Source: Bradyrhizobium diazoefficiens
Lineage (GTDB): Bacteria; Pseudomonadota; Alphaproteobacteria; Rhizobiales; Xanthobacteraceae
Length of the DNA: 64,000 nucleotides
Assembly (NCBI RefSeq): GCF_016612535.1
Contig: NZ_JAENXS010000003.1
Span: forward strand, 62,001 to 126,000
Direction: 5' to 3'
Part shown: positions 52,697-60,130 of the stretch, in pieces
How positions within the stretch are numbered: the stretch's first letter is position 1
Layout: every line of letters begins with the position of its first letter
Position numbers and translations under genes: made by a program
Notes under the pieces: model-generated
The model's input: the letters and a program-made list of their open reading frames with translations, nothing else
Told to the model about the DNA's origin: nothing
The model's database searches: none

Positions 52697-53686
52697 ATGA
52701 CGGATCAGGCGATTTTGGTCACGGGCGCGGCCGGTTTCATCGGCTTTCACGTCGCCCGGCAACTGCTGGCCGAGGGTCGGGCCGTGGTCGGGCTGGACAA
52801 CCTCAACAGCTATTACGATCCCGCGCTGAAGCAGGCGCGCCTGGCGCAGCTTAGGAACGAGTCCCGTTTCTCCTTCGTGCAGGCCGATCTGGCCGATCGC
52901 GCAACGATGGCGGCGCTGTTTGCGCGGCATCGCTTTGCAGAGGTCGTGCATCTCGCCGCCCAGGCCGGCGTGCGCTATTCGATCGAGCATCCGCAGAGTT
53001 ACGTAGATTCCAATCTCCAGGGCTTCCTCAACGTGCTCGAGGGCTGCCGCAACAGCGGCTGTCGTCATCTCGTCTACGCCTCGTCATCTTCCGTTTACGG
53101 CGCCAACACGAAACTGCCGTTTTCCGAGCGGGACCGGACCGATCATCCCGTGAGCTTCTACGCTGCGACCAAGAAGGCGAACGAGGTGATGGCGCAGTCC
53201 TACAGCCATCTGTATCGGTTGCCGGTCACGGGCCTGCGCTTCTTTACCATCTACGGCCCGTGGGGACGGCCGGATATGGCCATGTTTCTGTTCGTAAACG
53301 CCATCATGGCTGATAAGCCGATCCGGCTCTTTAACCATGGCAGAATGCGCCGCGACTTCACCTATGTTGACGACGTCACCCGTGTAGTATCCAAGCTGAT
53401 CGATCTTGTGCCTGCGGACGATCCGGCTGCCGCAAATGCGCCATCTCGGGTCTACAATGTCGGAAACCATCGCCCCGAAGAGCTGATGCATGTCGTCGCC
53501 CTTCTGGAGCGGGAGCTGGGTCGGACGGCGGTCAAAGAATTGCTGCCGATGCAGCCGGGAGATGTGGTGGAAACGTTCGCGGATGTCGAGGATTTGATGC
53601 GCGACACCGGCTTTGCACCGTCAACGCCGATCGAGCATGGGGTTCGCAATTTCGTCACCTGGTATCGGGACTACTTCAAGGTTTGA
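52697..53686 (+). CDS. UDP-glucuronate 4-epimerase-like SDR enzyme
   Basis: The 329-aa protein has 'ILVTGAAGFIGFHVARQLL' and then 'VGLDNLNSYYDPALKQARL', a hallmark of UDP-GlcA epimerases. It has 'HLAAQAGVRYSIEHP' near residue 80, catalytic YxxxK in 'SFYAATKKANE' and 'FTIYGPWGRPDMA'. It would make UDP-galacturonate for surface polysaccharide. I chose the ATG at 52697 (GGGAACAGG upstream). manC follows after one base, so the two are co-transcribed. Confidence 0.9.
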   Translation: MTDQAILVTGAAGFIGFHVARQLLAEGRAVVGLDNLNSYYDPALKQARLAQLRNESRFSFVQADLADRATMAALFARHRFAEVVHLAAQAGVRYSIEHPQSYVDSNLQGFLNVLEGCRNSGCRHLVYASSSSVYGANTKLPFSERDRTDHPVSFYAATKKANEVMAQSYSHLYRLPVTGLRFFTIYGPWGRPDMAMFLFVNAIMADKPIRLFNHGRMRRDFTYVDDVTRVVSKLIDLVPADDPAAANAPSRVYNVGNHRPEELMHVVALLERELGRTAVKELLPMQPGDVVETFADVEDLMRDTGFAPSTPIEHGVRNFVTWYRDYFKV

Positions 53687-53687
53687 T

Positions 53688-55106
53688 ATGACGATGGACA
53701 AACGCATTATCCCCCTGATCATGTGCGGCGGCGCCGGCACGCGGCTGTGGCCGGCTTCGCGCGAGGTGCGCCCGAAGCAGTTTTTGCCGCTGTTCGGCGC
53801 CCGCTCGACCTTCCAGGACACGCTCTCGCGCGTCTCCGATCCCTCGTTGTTCGAGCGCCCCATCGTCATCACCAATGCGTCCTACCGCTTCATGGTGCTG
53901 GAGCAGCTCGCCGAAATCGGCATCGAGGCCGACGTGATCCTCGAACCGATGCGGCGCGATTCCGGCCCCGCGATCGCCGCCGGCGCGGTGTTCGCGCAAA
54001 ACCGCACCAGTGAAGCGATCGTGCTCGCGCTCGCCGCCGACCACGTGGTGCAGGACAATGCCGCCTTCGTCGCCGCCTGCCGCGAAGGCCTCGCTGCCGC
54101 GAGCACGGGACGCATCGTCACCTTCGGCGTCAAGCCGGAGCGGCCGGCGACCGAATACGGCTATATCAGCCCGGGTGAGGTGATCTCCGGCGAGGTGCAC
54201 GCGGTCGCGCGCTTCGTCGAGAAGCCGGATGCGGTGAAGGCCGCCGACTACGTCAATTCGGGCTATCTCTGGAACAGCGGCAACTTCATGTTTCCCGCGA
54301 GCCTGCTGCTCGACGAATATCGCAAGGTGGATGCGGCGAGCGTGGAGACGATTTCCAGCGCGGTCGCTAACGCCGGCCGCGATCTCGGCTTCGTGACGCT
54401 GGAGCCGCAGGCGTTCGGCGCAGCCAAGGCGATCTCGATCGACTATGCCGTGATGGAGAAGACCTCGCGCGCAGCGGTCGTGCCGGTATCCTGCGGCTGG
54501 TCCGACGTCGGCTCCTGGCGCGCGGTGTGGGAGCTGTCGGACAAGGACACGCAAGGCAATGCGGCGCATGGCACCGCGGTGTTCGAGGATTCGCGCAACT
54601 GCAACGTCACCTCCGATCACGCGCTGGTCGCGCTCGAAGGCGTCGACGATCTCGTCGTGGTGGCGACCGCGGACGCGGTCCTGGTCTCGCGCCAGAAGGA
54701 TGCCAACGGGCTGAAGCGGCTGGTGACCAAGCTCAAGACAGTCGCGCCGAAGGTCACCGAAGAGCATCTCAAGGTGCACCGGCCCTGGGGCAGCTATCAG
54801 TCGGTCGACAATGGCGAGCGCCATCAGGTCAAGCGCATCGTGGTCAAGCCGGGCGGGCGGCTGTCGCTGCAGAAGCACCATCATCGCGCCGAGCACTGGA
54901 TCGTGGTCCGGGGTGCTGCCCGCGTCACCGTCAACGAGACCGTGAAGACGGTGCACGAGAACGAGTCGATCTACATCCCGATGGGCGCTGTCCACCGCAT
55001 GGAGAATCCCGGCAAGATCCTGCTGGAACTGATCGAGGTCCAGACCGGCTCCTATCTCGGGGAAGACGACATCATCCGGATTGAAGACGACTATCAAAGG
55101 TCGTAA
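53688..55106 (+). CDS. manC: Mannose-1-phosphate guanylyltransferase / mannose-6-phosphate isomerase
   Basis: The 472-aa bifunctional enzyme has an N-terminal GDP-mannose pyrophosphorylase domain with 'MCGGAGTRLWPASREVRPKQF' and 'FVEKPD', and a C-terminal type II phosphomannose isomerase cupin at about 355-470 with 'RPWGSYQSVDNGERHQVKRI' and 'QKHHHRAEHWIVVRG'. It supplies GDP-mannose, needed by the LpcC-like mannosyltransferase and for fucose or rhamnose-type derivatives. It is coupled to the epimerase gene just upstream. Confidence 0.95.
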   Translation: MTMDKRIIPLIMCGGAGTRLWPASREVRPKQFLPLFGARSTFQDTLSRVSDPSLFERPIVITNASYRFMVLEQLAEIGIEADVILEPMRRDSGPAIAAGAVFAQNRTSEAIVLALAADHVVQDNAAFVAACREGLAAASTGRIVTFGVKPERPATEYGYISPGEVISGEVHAVARFVEKPDAVKAADYVNSGYLWNSGNFMFPASLLLDEYRKVDAASVETISSAVANAGRDLGFVTLEPQAFGAAKAISIDYAVMEKTSRAAVVPVSCGWSDVGSWRAVWELSDKDTQGNAAHGTAVFEDSRNCNVTSDHALVALEGVDDLVVVATADAVLVSRQKDANGLKRLVTKLKTVAPKVTEEHLKVHRPWGSYQSVDNGERHQVKRIVVKPGGRLSLQKHHHRAEHWIVVRGAARVTVNETVKTVHENESIYIPMGAVHRMENPGKILLELIEVQTGSYLGEDDIIRIEDDYQRS

Positions 55107-55274
55107 CCAGCAAACTCCGAATCACGTGATCCCAGCCAAAAAGATGCTAAGGCCCGGGGAACGTGTAATTTTTTGAATCAAATCGTGTCCGGATCAAAAG
55201 CCCGGCATTCGCCACAAATGTGGCACCCGTGCTAGAAGCTGCCCGGGGATTGGGTTGAATCGGGGTTCGATCAG

Positions 55275-56279
55275 ATGAGTTCCAAAGGGTCACAACCGGC
55301 ACAGGCCGGCTTGCGCGTCGGCGTCATCGGCGCGGGCGTGATGGGCAGCAACCATGCGCGCGTGCTGAGCGGTCTGCCCGGCGTCAGCCTGGTCGGTGTG
55401 GTCGATCCTTCGCCGGCGCATCGCGCACGCGCGACGGAGCTCGCCAATTGCGCGAGCTTCGAGACGCTCGATCAGCTCCTCGCCGAGGGCGTCGATGCCG
55501 TCACCATCGCGGCGCCGACCCATCTGCATCACGAGGTCGCGCTCGCCTGCATCGCCAAGAACATCCACGTGCTGGTCGAAAAGCCGATCGCGTCCACGGT
55601 CGCCGAAGGCCGCGAGATCGTCACCGCCGCGCAAAAGGCCGGCGTCACTTTGATGGTCGGCCATGTCGAGCGCTTCAATCCGGCGGTCGCCGCCGTCAAG
55701 CAGGCGATCGCGGGTGAGGACATCCTCTCGATCGCGATCACGCGCGTCGGCCCGTTCCCGCCGCGCATGTCCAATGTCGGCGTGGTCATCGACCTTGCCG
55801 TGCACGATATCGATCTGATCCGCTGGTTCACTGAATCCGACATCGTCGAGGTGCAGCCGCAGCTGTCGAGCGCGATCGCCGAGCGCGAGGACATCGCGTT
55901 GTTGCAGTTCCGCACCGCCAATGGCGTGCTCGCCCACATCAACACCAACTGGCTGACGCCGTTCAAGGCGCGCAGCGTCACGGTCGCGACCCGCGGCAAA
56001 TATGTGATGGGCGATCTGCTGACGCGCCAGGTCACCGAATGCTTCGGCTTCAAGCCTGATGGCAGCTATTCGATGCGGCATCTGCCGGTCGGCCATGACG
56101 AGCCGCTGCGTGCCGAGCTGATCGCGTTCCTCAAGGCCGTACGTAGCGGCGAAACGCCGGCGGTCACCGGCGACGAAGGTGTCGCCAGCCTCGAGATCGC
56201 GACGCAGTGCCTCGAGACTCCGTCGCGGCCCGCCGCCAATTCGGCCGCCCGCAAGGGTCCGCGCCGCATCGCCGGCTAA
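55275..56279 (+). CDS. Gfo/Idh/MocA family oxidoreductase (WbpB/WlbA-like)
   Basis: The 334-aa protein has 'LRVGVIGAGVMGSNHARVL' as the NAD(P) fold, 'HVLVEKPIAS' near residue 97 (the conserved EKP), and 'VIDLAVHDIDLIRWF' near 172, where His-Asp resembles the sugar-dehydrogenase subgroup. With the aminotransferase that follows, it fits the WbpB/WbpE (WlbA/WlbC) type of 3-amino-sugar synthesis. The dehydrogenase and acetyltransferase steps are not in the window. The upstream gap (55107-55274) holds a GCCACA-AA-TGTGGC palindrome at 55211-55224. Confidence 0.88.
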   Translation: MSSKGSQPAQAGLRVGVIGAGVMGSNHARVLSGLPGVSLVGVVDPSPAHRARATELANCASFETLDQLLAEGVDAVTIAAPTHLHHEVALACIAKNIHVLVEKPIASTVAEGREIVTAAQKAGVTLMVGHVERFNPAVAAVKQAIAGEDILSIAITRVGPFPPRMSNVGVVIDLAVHDIDLIRWFTESDIVEVQPQLSSAIAEREDIALLQFRTANGVLAHINTNWLTPFKARSVTVATRGKYVMGDLLTRQVTECFGFKPDGSYSMRHLPVGHDEPLRAELIAFLKAVRSGETPAVTGDEGVASLEIATQCLETPSRPAANSAARKGPRRIAG

Positions 56280-56324
56280 AACCCTTCCATCTCGACCACG
56301 CAAGAAGGCGCCAGGAATCAGGCC

Positions 56325-57476
56325 ATGAACCAGCATCTGCGTTCCGAACCCATTCCCTTCATCGACGTCGCCTCGCAGCGCCGCCGGCTCGGCGCCTCGC
56401 TCGATGCCGCGGTCAAGCGCGTGCTCGACCATTGCCAGTTCGTCAATGGCCCGGAGGTCGCCGAGTTCGAAAAGCAGCTTGCGGCCTATTGCGGCGCCAA
56501 GCACGTGATCGGCTGCGCCAGCGGCACCGATGCGCTGCTGATGATCCTGATGGCGAAGAATGTCGGGCCGGGCGATGCCGTGCTGTGTCCGTCCTTCACC
56601 TTCATCGCGACCGCGTCGCCGGCGGCGCGCACCGGCGCAACGCCCGTTTATGTCGACGTCGACGAGACGACCTTCAACATGAGCCCGGAGTCGCTCAAGC
56701 GCGGCATCGCGACCGCCCGCAAGGCCGGTCTGAAGCCGGTCGCGGTGATTCCGGTCGATCTGTTCGGCCAGCCCGCCGATCACGATGCGATCGCCGAGAT
56801 CGCCAAGGCCGAAGGCCTGTTCGTGATCGACGACGCAGCCCAGGGTTTTGGCGCGAGCTACAAGGGCCGCAAGCTCGGCACGTTCGGGCTCGCCACAGCG
56901 ACCAGCTTCTTCCCGGCAAAACCGCTCGGCTGCTTCGGCGACGGCGGCGCCATCCTCACCGATGACGACGAGCTCGCCGCTACGCTGCGCAGCATCCGCG
57001 TGCACGGGCAGGGCATCGACAAATACGACAACGTCCGCCTCGGCCTGACCGGCCGACTCGACACCATGCAGGCCGCGATCCTGATCGAGAAGCTCAGGAT
57101 ATTCGACGACGAGATCGCCGCCCGCAATAAGGTCGCGGAGCGCTACGCGCGGGGACTGTCCAACGTCGTGACCGTGCCGCGTCTGCCGCCCGGCAACACC
57201 TCGGTCTGGGCGCAGTATACTATTCGCCTGCCCGAGGGCACCGACCGCGACGGCTTTGCCGCCGCGCTAAAAGCCCAGGGCGTGCCGACCGCGATCTATT
57301 ACGGCAAGTCGATGCATCAGCAGACCGCCTACAAGCAGTACCCGGTCGCGGACGGCGGCCTGCCGGCTTGCGAGAGCCTGTCGCAGGACGTCATCAGCCT
57401 GCCGATGCACGCCTATCTGACCGAAGCCGATCAGGAGCGGGTAATCGCCGCCGTGCGCGGCGCGATTTCGGGCTGA
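56325..57476 (+). CDS. DegT/DnrJ/EryC1/StrS family sugar aminotransferase (WbpE-like)
   Basis: The 383-aa PLP enzyme has 'GCASGTDALLMILMAKN' near residue 64, 'VIPVDLFGQPADHDAI' and 'FVIDDAAQGFGASYKGRKLGTFGLATATSFFPAKPLGCFGDGG', where the Lys in PAKPLG should hold PLP. It transaminates a keto sugar nucleotide. The gene is 45 bases downstream of the Gfo/Idh gene and presumably uses its product. A family C repeat pair follows at 57487. Confidence 0.92.
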   Translation: MNQHLRSEPIPFIDVASQRRRLGASLDAAVKRVLDHCQFVNGPEVAEFEKQLAAYCGAKHVIGCASGTDALLMILMAKNVGPGDAVLCPSFTFIATASPAARTGATPVYVDVDETTFNMSPESLKRGIATARKAGLKPVAVIPVDLFGQPADHDAIAEIAKAEGLFVIDDAAQGFGASYKGRKLGTFGLATATSFFPAKPLGCFGDGGAILTDDDELAATLRSIRVHGQGIDKYDNVRLGLTGRLDTMQAAILIEKLRIFDDEIAARNKVAERYARGLSNVVTVPRLPPGNTSVWAQYTIRLPEGTDRDGFAAALKAQGVPTAIYYGKSMHQQTAYKQYPVADGGLPACESLSQDVISLPMHAYLTEADQERVIAAVRGAISG

Positions 57477-57486
57477 TCTCGCTTCA

Positions 57487-57540
57487 CCTCTCCCGTAGGG
57501 AGAGGTCGGATCGCATCGAAGATGCGATCCGGGTGAGGGG
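57487..57540 (+). repeat. Palindromic repeat, family C, left copy of a gene-free pair
   Basis: CCTCTCCCGTAGGGAGAGG hairpin, then a second palindrome GGATCGCATC-GAA-GATGCGATCC, then GGGTGAGGGG. The order of blocks is the same as at 8695-8781. Confidence 0.9.
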
Positions 57541-57563
57541 ATACGGCTTCACTGAATGCTGCG

Positions 57564-57640
57564 GCCCCTCACCCGGATTGCACTGGACGATGCTTCGCAT
57601 CGCCACTGCAATCCGACCTCTCCCCGTCGGGGAGAGGTGG
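57564..57640 (-). repeat. Palindromic repeat, family C, right copy of a gene-free pair
   Basis: CCCCTCACCC first, a GGATTGCACTGG...CCACTGCAATCC arm pair around GATGC-TTC-GCATC, then CCTCTCCCCGTCGGGGAGAGG. It is inverted relative to 57487-57540, with a spacer of only about 23 bases where the pair at 8.7-9.2 kb carries a DUF559 gene. Confidence 0.9.
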
Positions 57641-57681
57641 GCACCGAGCAAGCCTTTTTTGATCCCATCATCGTTCAAAGC

Positions 57682-57701
57682 CTTATCGATTGACCGATAA
57701 G
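57682..57701. promoter_or_regulatory. Inverted repeat upstream of murJ
   Basis: CTTATCG-ATTGAC-CGATAAG is a perfect 7-bp inverted repeat with a 6-base spacer, 17 bases before the murJ start. It could be an operator or an RNA hairpin. Confidence 0.45.
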
Positions 57702-57718
57702 CCTCTAGAAGAGTCCGC

Positions 57719-59245
57719 ATGCTCGGACGCATCTTCACGGTTGGTGGTTACACGCTGCTCTCGCGGCTGACGGGATTTGCCCGCGACATCATGCTCGCGG
57801 CGATCCTCGGCGCCGGCCCCGTGGCCGACGCCTTCTACGTAGCCTTCCGGCTACCCAATCATTTCCGCGCGATCTTTGCCGAAGGCGCCTTCAACGCCGC
57901 CTGGGTGCCGGCCTATGCCCATGTCCATGGCGAGCGCGGGGAGGGAGCGGCAAGGCTGTTCGCCGACCGCATCTTCACGCTGCTGCTGGCTTCGCAGGTG
58001 GTGCTGCTGATCGTCGCCTGGCTGTTCATGCCGCAGGCCATGAGCATTCTCGCTCCTGGTTTCGGAGCAGATGACGAACGCGGCCGCCTTGCAATTGAGC
58101 TAACCCGCATAACGTTTCCGTATTTGCTTTTAATGACGCTGGTGACGCTCTACGGCGGCATGCTCAATGTCATGCGCCGGTTCGCCAGCGCCGCTGCCGC
58201 GTCGATCTTCCTAAGTCTCGCGATGATGATGACCTTGGCGCTGGCCGCATGGTTTCCCACCGTCGGTCACGCCGCCGCCTGGGGAGTCCTCATCTCGGGC
58301 TTCCTGCAATATTTCCTGCTCGCCGGTGACCTCGCGCGCCATGGCGGGCTGCCGCGCTTTGCGCCGCTCAGGCTCGATGAAGACGTCCGCGCCTTCTTCA
58401 AGGCGTTGGGCCCCGCGACACTTGGCTCGATGGGCACCCAGGTCGCGCTATTCGCCGACACAATCATCGCGACGTTCCTTCCCGCGGGCGCGCTGTCGGC
58501 GCTCTATTATGCCGATCGTCTCAACCAGCTGCCGATCGGCGTCATCGGCATTGCTATCGGCACGGTGCTGCTGCCGGAGATGTCGCGGCGGATCACGGCC
58601 AACGACCACGACGGCGCCATGAAAGCGCAGCGCCGCGCCTTCGACTTCACGCTGCTGTTCTCGGTACCGTTCGTCGCGGCTTTCCTCACCGTGCCCGACG
58701 AGATCATGCGCGCGCTGTTCGCCCGTGGCGCGTTCTCGAAGGAAGATGCGGCTGCCGCAGGCGCGACGCTCGCCGCTTACGCCATCGGCCTCATTCCCTT
58801 CGTGCTGATCCGCAGCGCAGTCGCGACCTTCTACGCGCGCAAGGATACCGCGACGCCGGTCCGCGCCTCGCTGTCGGGCATCGCGGTCAACGTTGCGCTG
58901 AAACTCGCTCTGATGGGATCGCTCGCCCAGATCGGCCTGGCGCTGGCAACAGCCGTCGGCGTCTGGACCAATCTGCTGCTGGTGCTGTTCTTCGCCGTGC
59001 GGCGCGGCTTTCTCGTGCTCGATCGTGCCTGGCTGATGTCGCTCGCCAAATTCCTGCTGACCGGCATCATCCTCGCCGCAGCCTTCTGGCTGATCGCGCG
59101 CTTCAGTGGCTCTGCGTTGGGCGCGATGCACTTCCGGGACGAAGTGACTCTGGTCTTGTTGGCTGTCGGCGGCACGATCGTCTACGCGCTCGCGATTCTC
59201 ATCCTGTTCGGCCGCAACTGGTTGTTTTCGCTGGTGCGCGGTTAG
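57719..59245 (+). CDS. murJ: Lipid II flippase MurJ
   Basis: The 508-aa inner-membrane protein has about 14 membrane segments and the MurJ/MviN motifs 'GGYTLLSRLTGFARDIMLAAILGAGPVADAFYVAFRLPNHFRAIFAEGAFNAAWVPAY' at the N-terminus. The conserved Arg residues and 'VLLPEMSR' are present near residue 285. It flips lipid II to the periplasm for peptidoglycan synthesis. Despite the polysaccharide genes upstream, the motifs point to MurJ rather than a Wzx O-antigen flippase. Confidence 0.93.
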   Translation: MLGRIFTVGGYTLLSRLTGFARDIMLAAILGAGPVADAFYVAFRLPNHFRAIFAEGAFNAAWVPAYAHVHGERGEGAARLFADRIFTLLLASQVVLLIVAWLFMPQAMSILAPGFGADDERGRLAIELTRITFPYLLLMTLVTLYGGMLNVMRRFASAAAASIFLSLAMMMTLALAAWFPTVGHAAAWGVLISGFLQYFLLAGDLARHGGLPRFAPLRLDEDVRAFFKALGPATLGSMGTQVALFADTIIATFLPAGALSALYYADRLNQLPIGVIGIAIGTVLLPEMSRRITANDHDGAMKAQRRAFDFTLLFSVPFVAAFLTVPDEIMRALFARGAFSKEDAAAAGATLAAYAIGLIPFVLIRSAVATFYARKDTATPVRASLSGIAVNVALKLALMGSLAQIGLALATAVGVWTNLLLVLFFAVRRGFLVLDRAWLMSLAKFLLTGIILAAAFWLIARFSGSALGAMHFRDEVTLVLLAVGGTIVYALAILILFGRNWLFSLVRG

Positions 59246-59329
59246 GCGGCGCGAGAGGCTCACCCTTAGGCTGCAGCCCAACACCGCACATCCCTTGATT
59301 TTGCACGATTGCCGTGCTATTGGCAGCCC

Positions 59330-59407
59330 ATGATTAAATCGTCGCGCAAAATCAACTCCATGCACATGACCCGCTTCGGCTGGGCCGTGGAAGGAGTCGT
59401 GCGCTAG
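59330..59407 (+). other. Possible 25-codon leader ORF upstream of an attenuator-like terminator
   Basis: An ATG-started frame (MIKSSRKINSMHMTRFGWAVEG...) ends in TAG at 59407. A Rho-independent terminator follows 28 bases later and then the DUF1127 gene. The arrangement looks like a transcription attenuator or an sRNA. I see no strong ribosome binding site, so it may not be translated. Confidence 0.3.
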
Positions 59408-59434
59408 CAATTCGACGACGACATCTTTTCCACC

Positions 59435-59468
59435 AGGCCCCGCCGGCATCGGATGGGGCCTTTTGTTT
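59435..59468 (+). terminator. Rho-independent terminator-like hairpin before DUF1127 gene
   Basis: GGCCCC (59436-59441) pairs with GGGGCC (59455-59460) around a 13-base loop and is followed by TTTTGTTT. It is 46 bases upstream of the next gene and could end the murJ transcript or act as an attenuator. Confidence 0.7.
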
Positions 59469-59506
59469 GGCCACGCTCCCTGCCGGCACAACAGCAGGAG
59501 CATCCG

Positions 59507-59899
59507 ATGCCACCCCAACTGACGGACGTCTCACCCGGGATTGAAGGCGATGCCGCACGGCGCGGCCTCAATCTCTCCATCGTGCAGGCGAAGGATGCGA
59601 TCGACCAGGCTTTGGCCGCGCGCCTCAAGGCGTCGGCTGCAGCCTTGGATGACGCTTTGTCTGAGAAGGATGCTGCTGGACCGCCGGCTGCACCGACGCG
59701 AAACATTCTGAGCTTGCTCAAGCGCTATTGGCGTGCGTTTCGGGATCGGCGCCAGAGCCCATCCTTGCAGGACCTGAGTGACAGGGCGCTGATGGATATC
59801 GGCCTGACGCGCGGAGAGATCGATTATCTCACGCCTCAGCGAGCTATTGATACATTGAGAGACAGCACGATGTATCTATGGAGCCGTCGTGGGATGTAA
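59507..59899 (+). CDS. DUF1127 domain protein
   Basis: The 130-aa protein has an N-terminal region of about 65 residues without recognisable features and a C-terminal DUF1127 module: 'YWRAFRDRRQSPSLQDLSDRALMDIGLTRGEIDYL', a short Arg-rich helix followed by the LxxLsdrxLxDIGLsRxxI motif. DUF1127 proteins are small RNA- or protein-binding factors linked to phosphate and stress responses in alphaproteobacteria. This one is of the longer type (most are 45-75 aa). AGGAG precedes the ATG at 59507. Confidence 0.85.
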   Translation: MPPQLTDVSPGIEGDAARRGLNLSIVQAKDAIDQALAARLKASAAALDDALSEKDAAGPPAAPTRNILSLLKRYWRAFRDRRQSPSLQDLSDRALMDIGLTRGEIDYLTPQRAIDTLRDSTMYLWSRRGM

Positions 59900-59934
59900 T
59901 CTGGAGAGGCGCTTGGCGGGTTACTTCTTCGTGG

Positions 59935-59979
59935 CGGATCCTTCGAGATGCCCGCTTTGGCGGGCTCCTCAGGATGAGG
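59935..59979. repeat. Dispersed palindromic repeat, family G
   Basis: GGATCCTTCGAGATGCCCGC-TTTG-GCGGGCTCCTCAGGATGAGG contains a GCCCGC/GCGGGC stem and near-inverted outer arms. I recall this element as common in Bradyrhizobium intergenic DNA, unverified here. Confidence 0.55.
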
Positions 59980-60130
59980 TGTTGATTCGCGGCGCAACTC
60001 TGGACCCGTCTGATGACGGGGCGGGGGTGCGTTCCCCAGTCTGCGACCCATAAACCCGCCTAATCCCGTTTGCCTTGCCACTTCTTCCACGGCAATATGC
60101 CGGCAAAATAACCATAGGACGGGACAAGAA

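Noticed and set aside
55218..55240. Sigma-54 (-24/-12) promoter resembling TGGCAC...TGCT
   Set aside because: The GG and GC are seven bases apart rather than ten, so the spacing is wrong for sigma-54.
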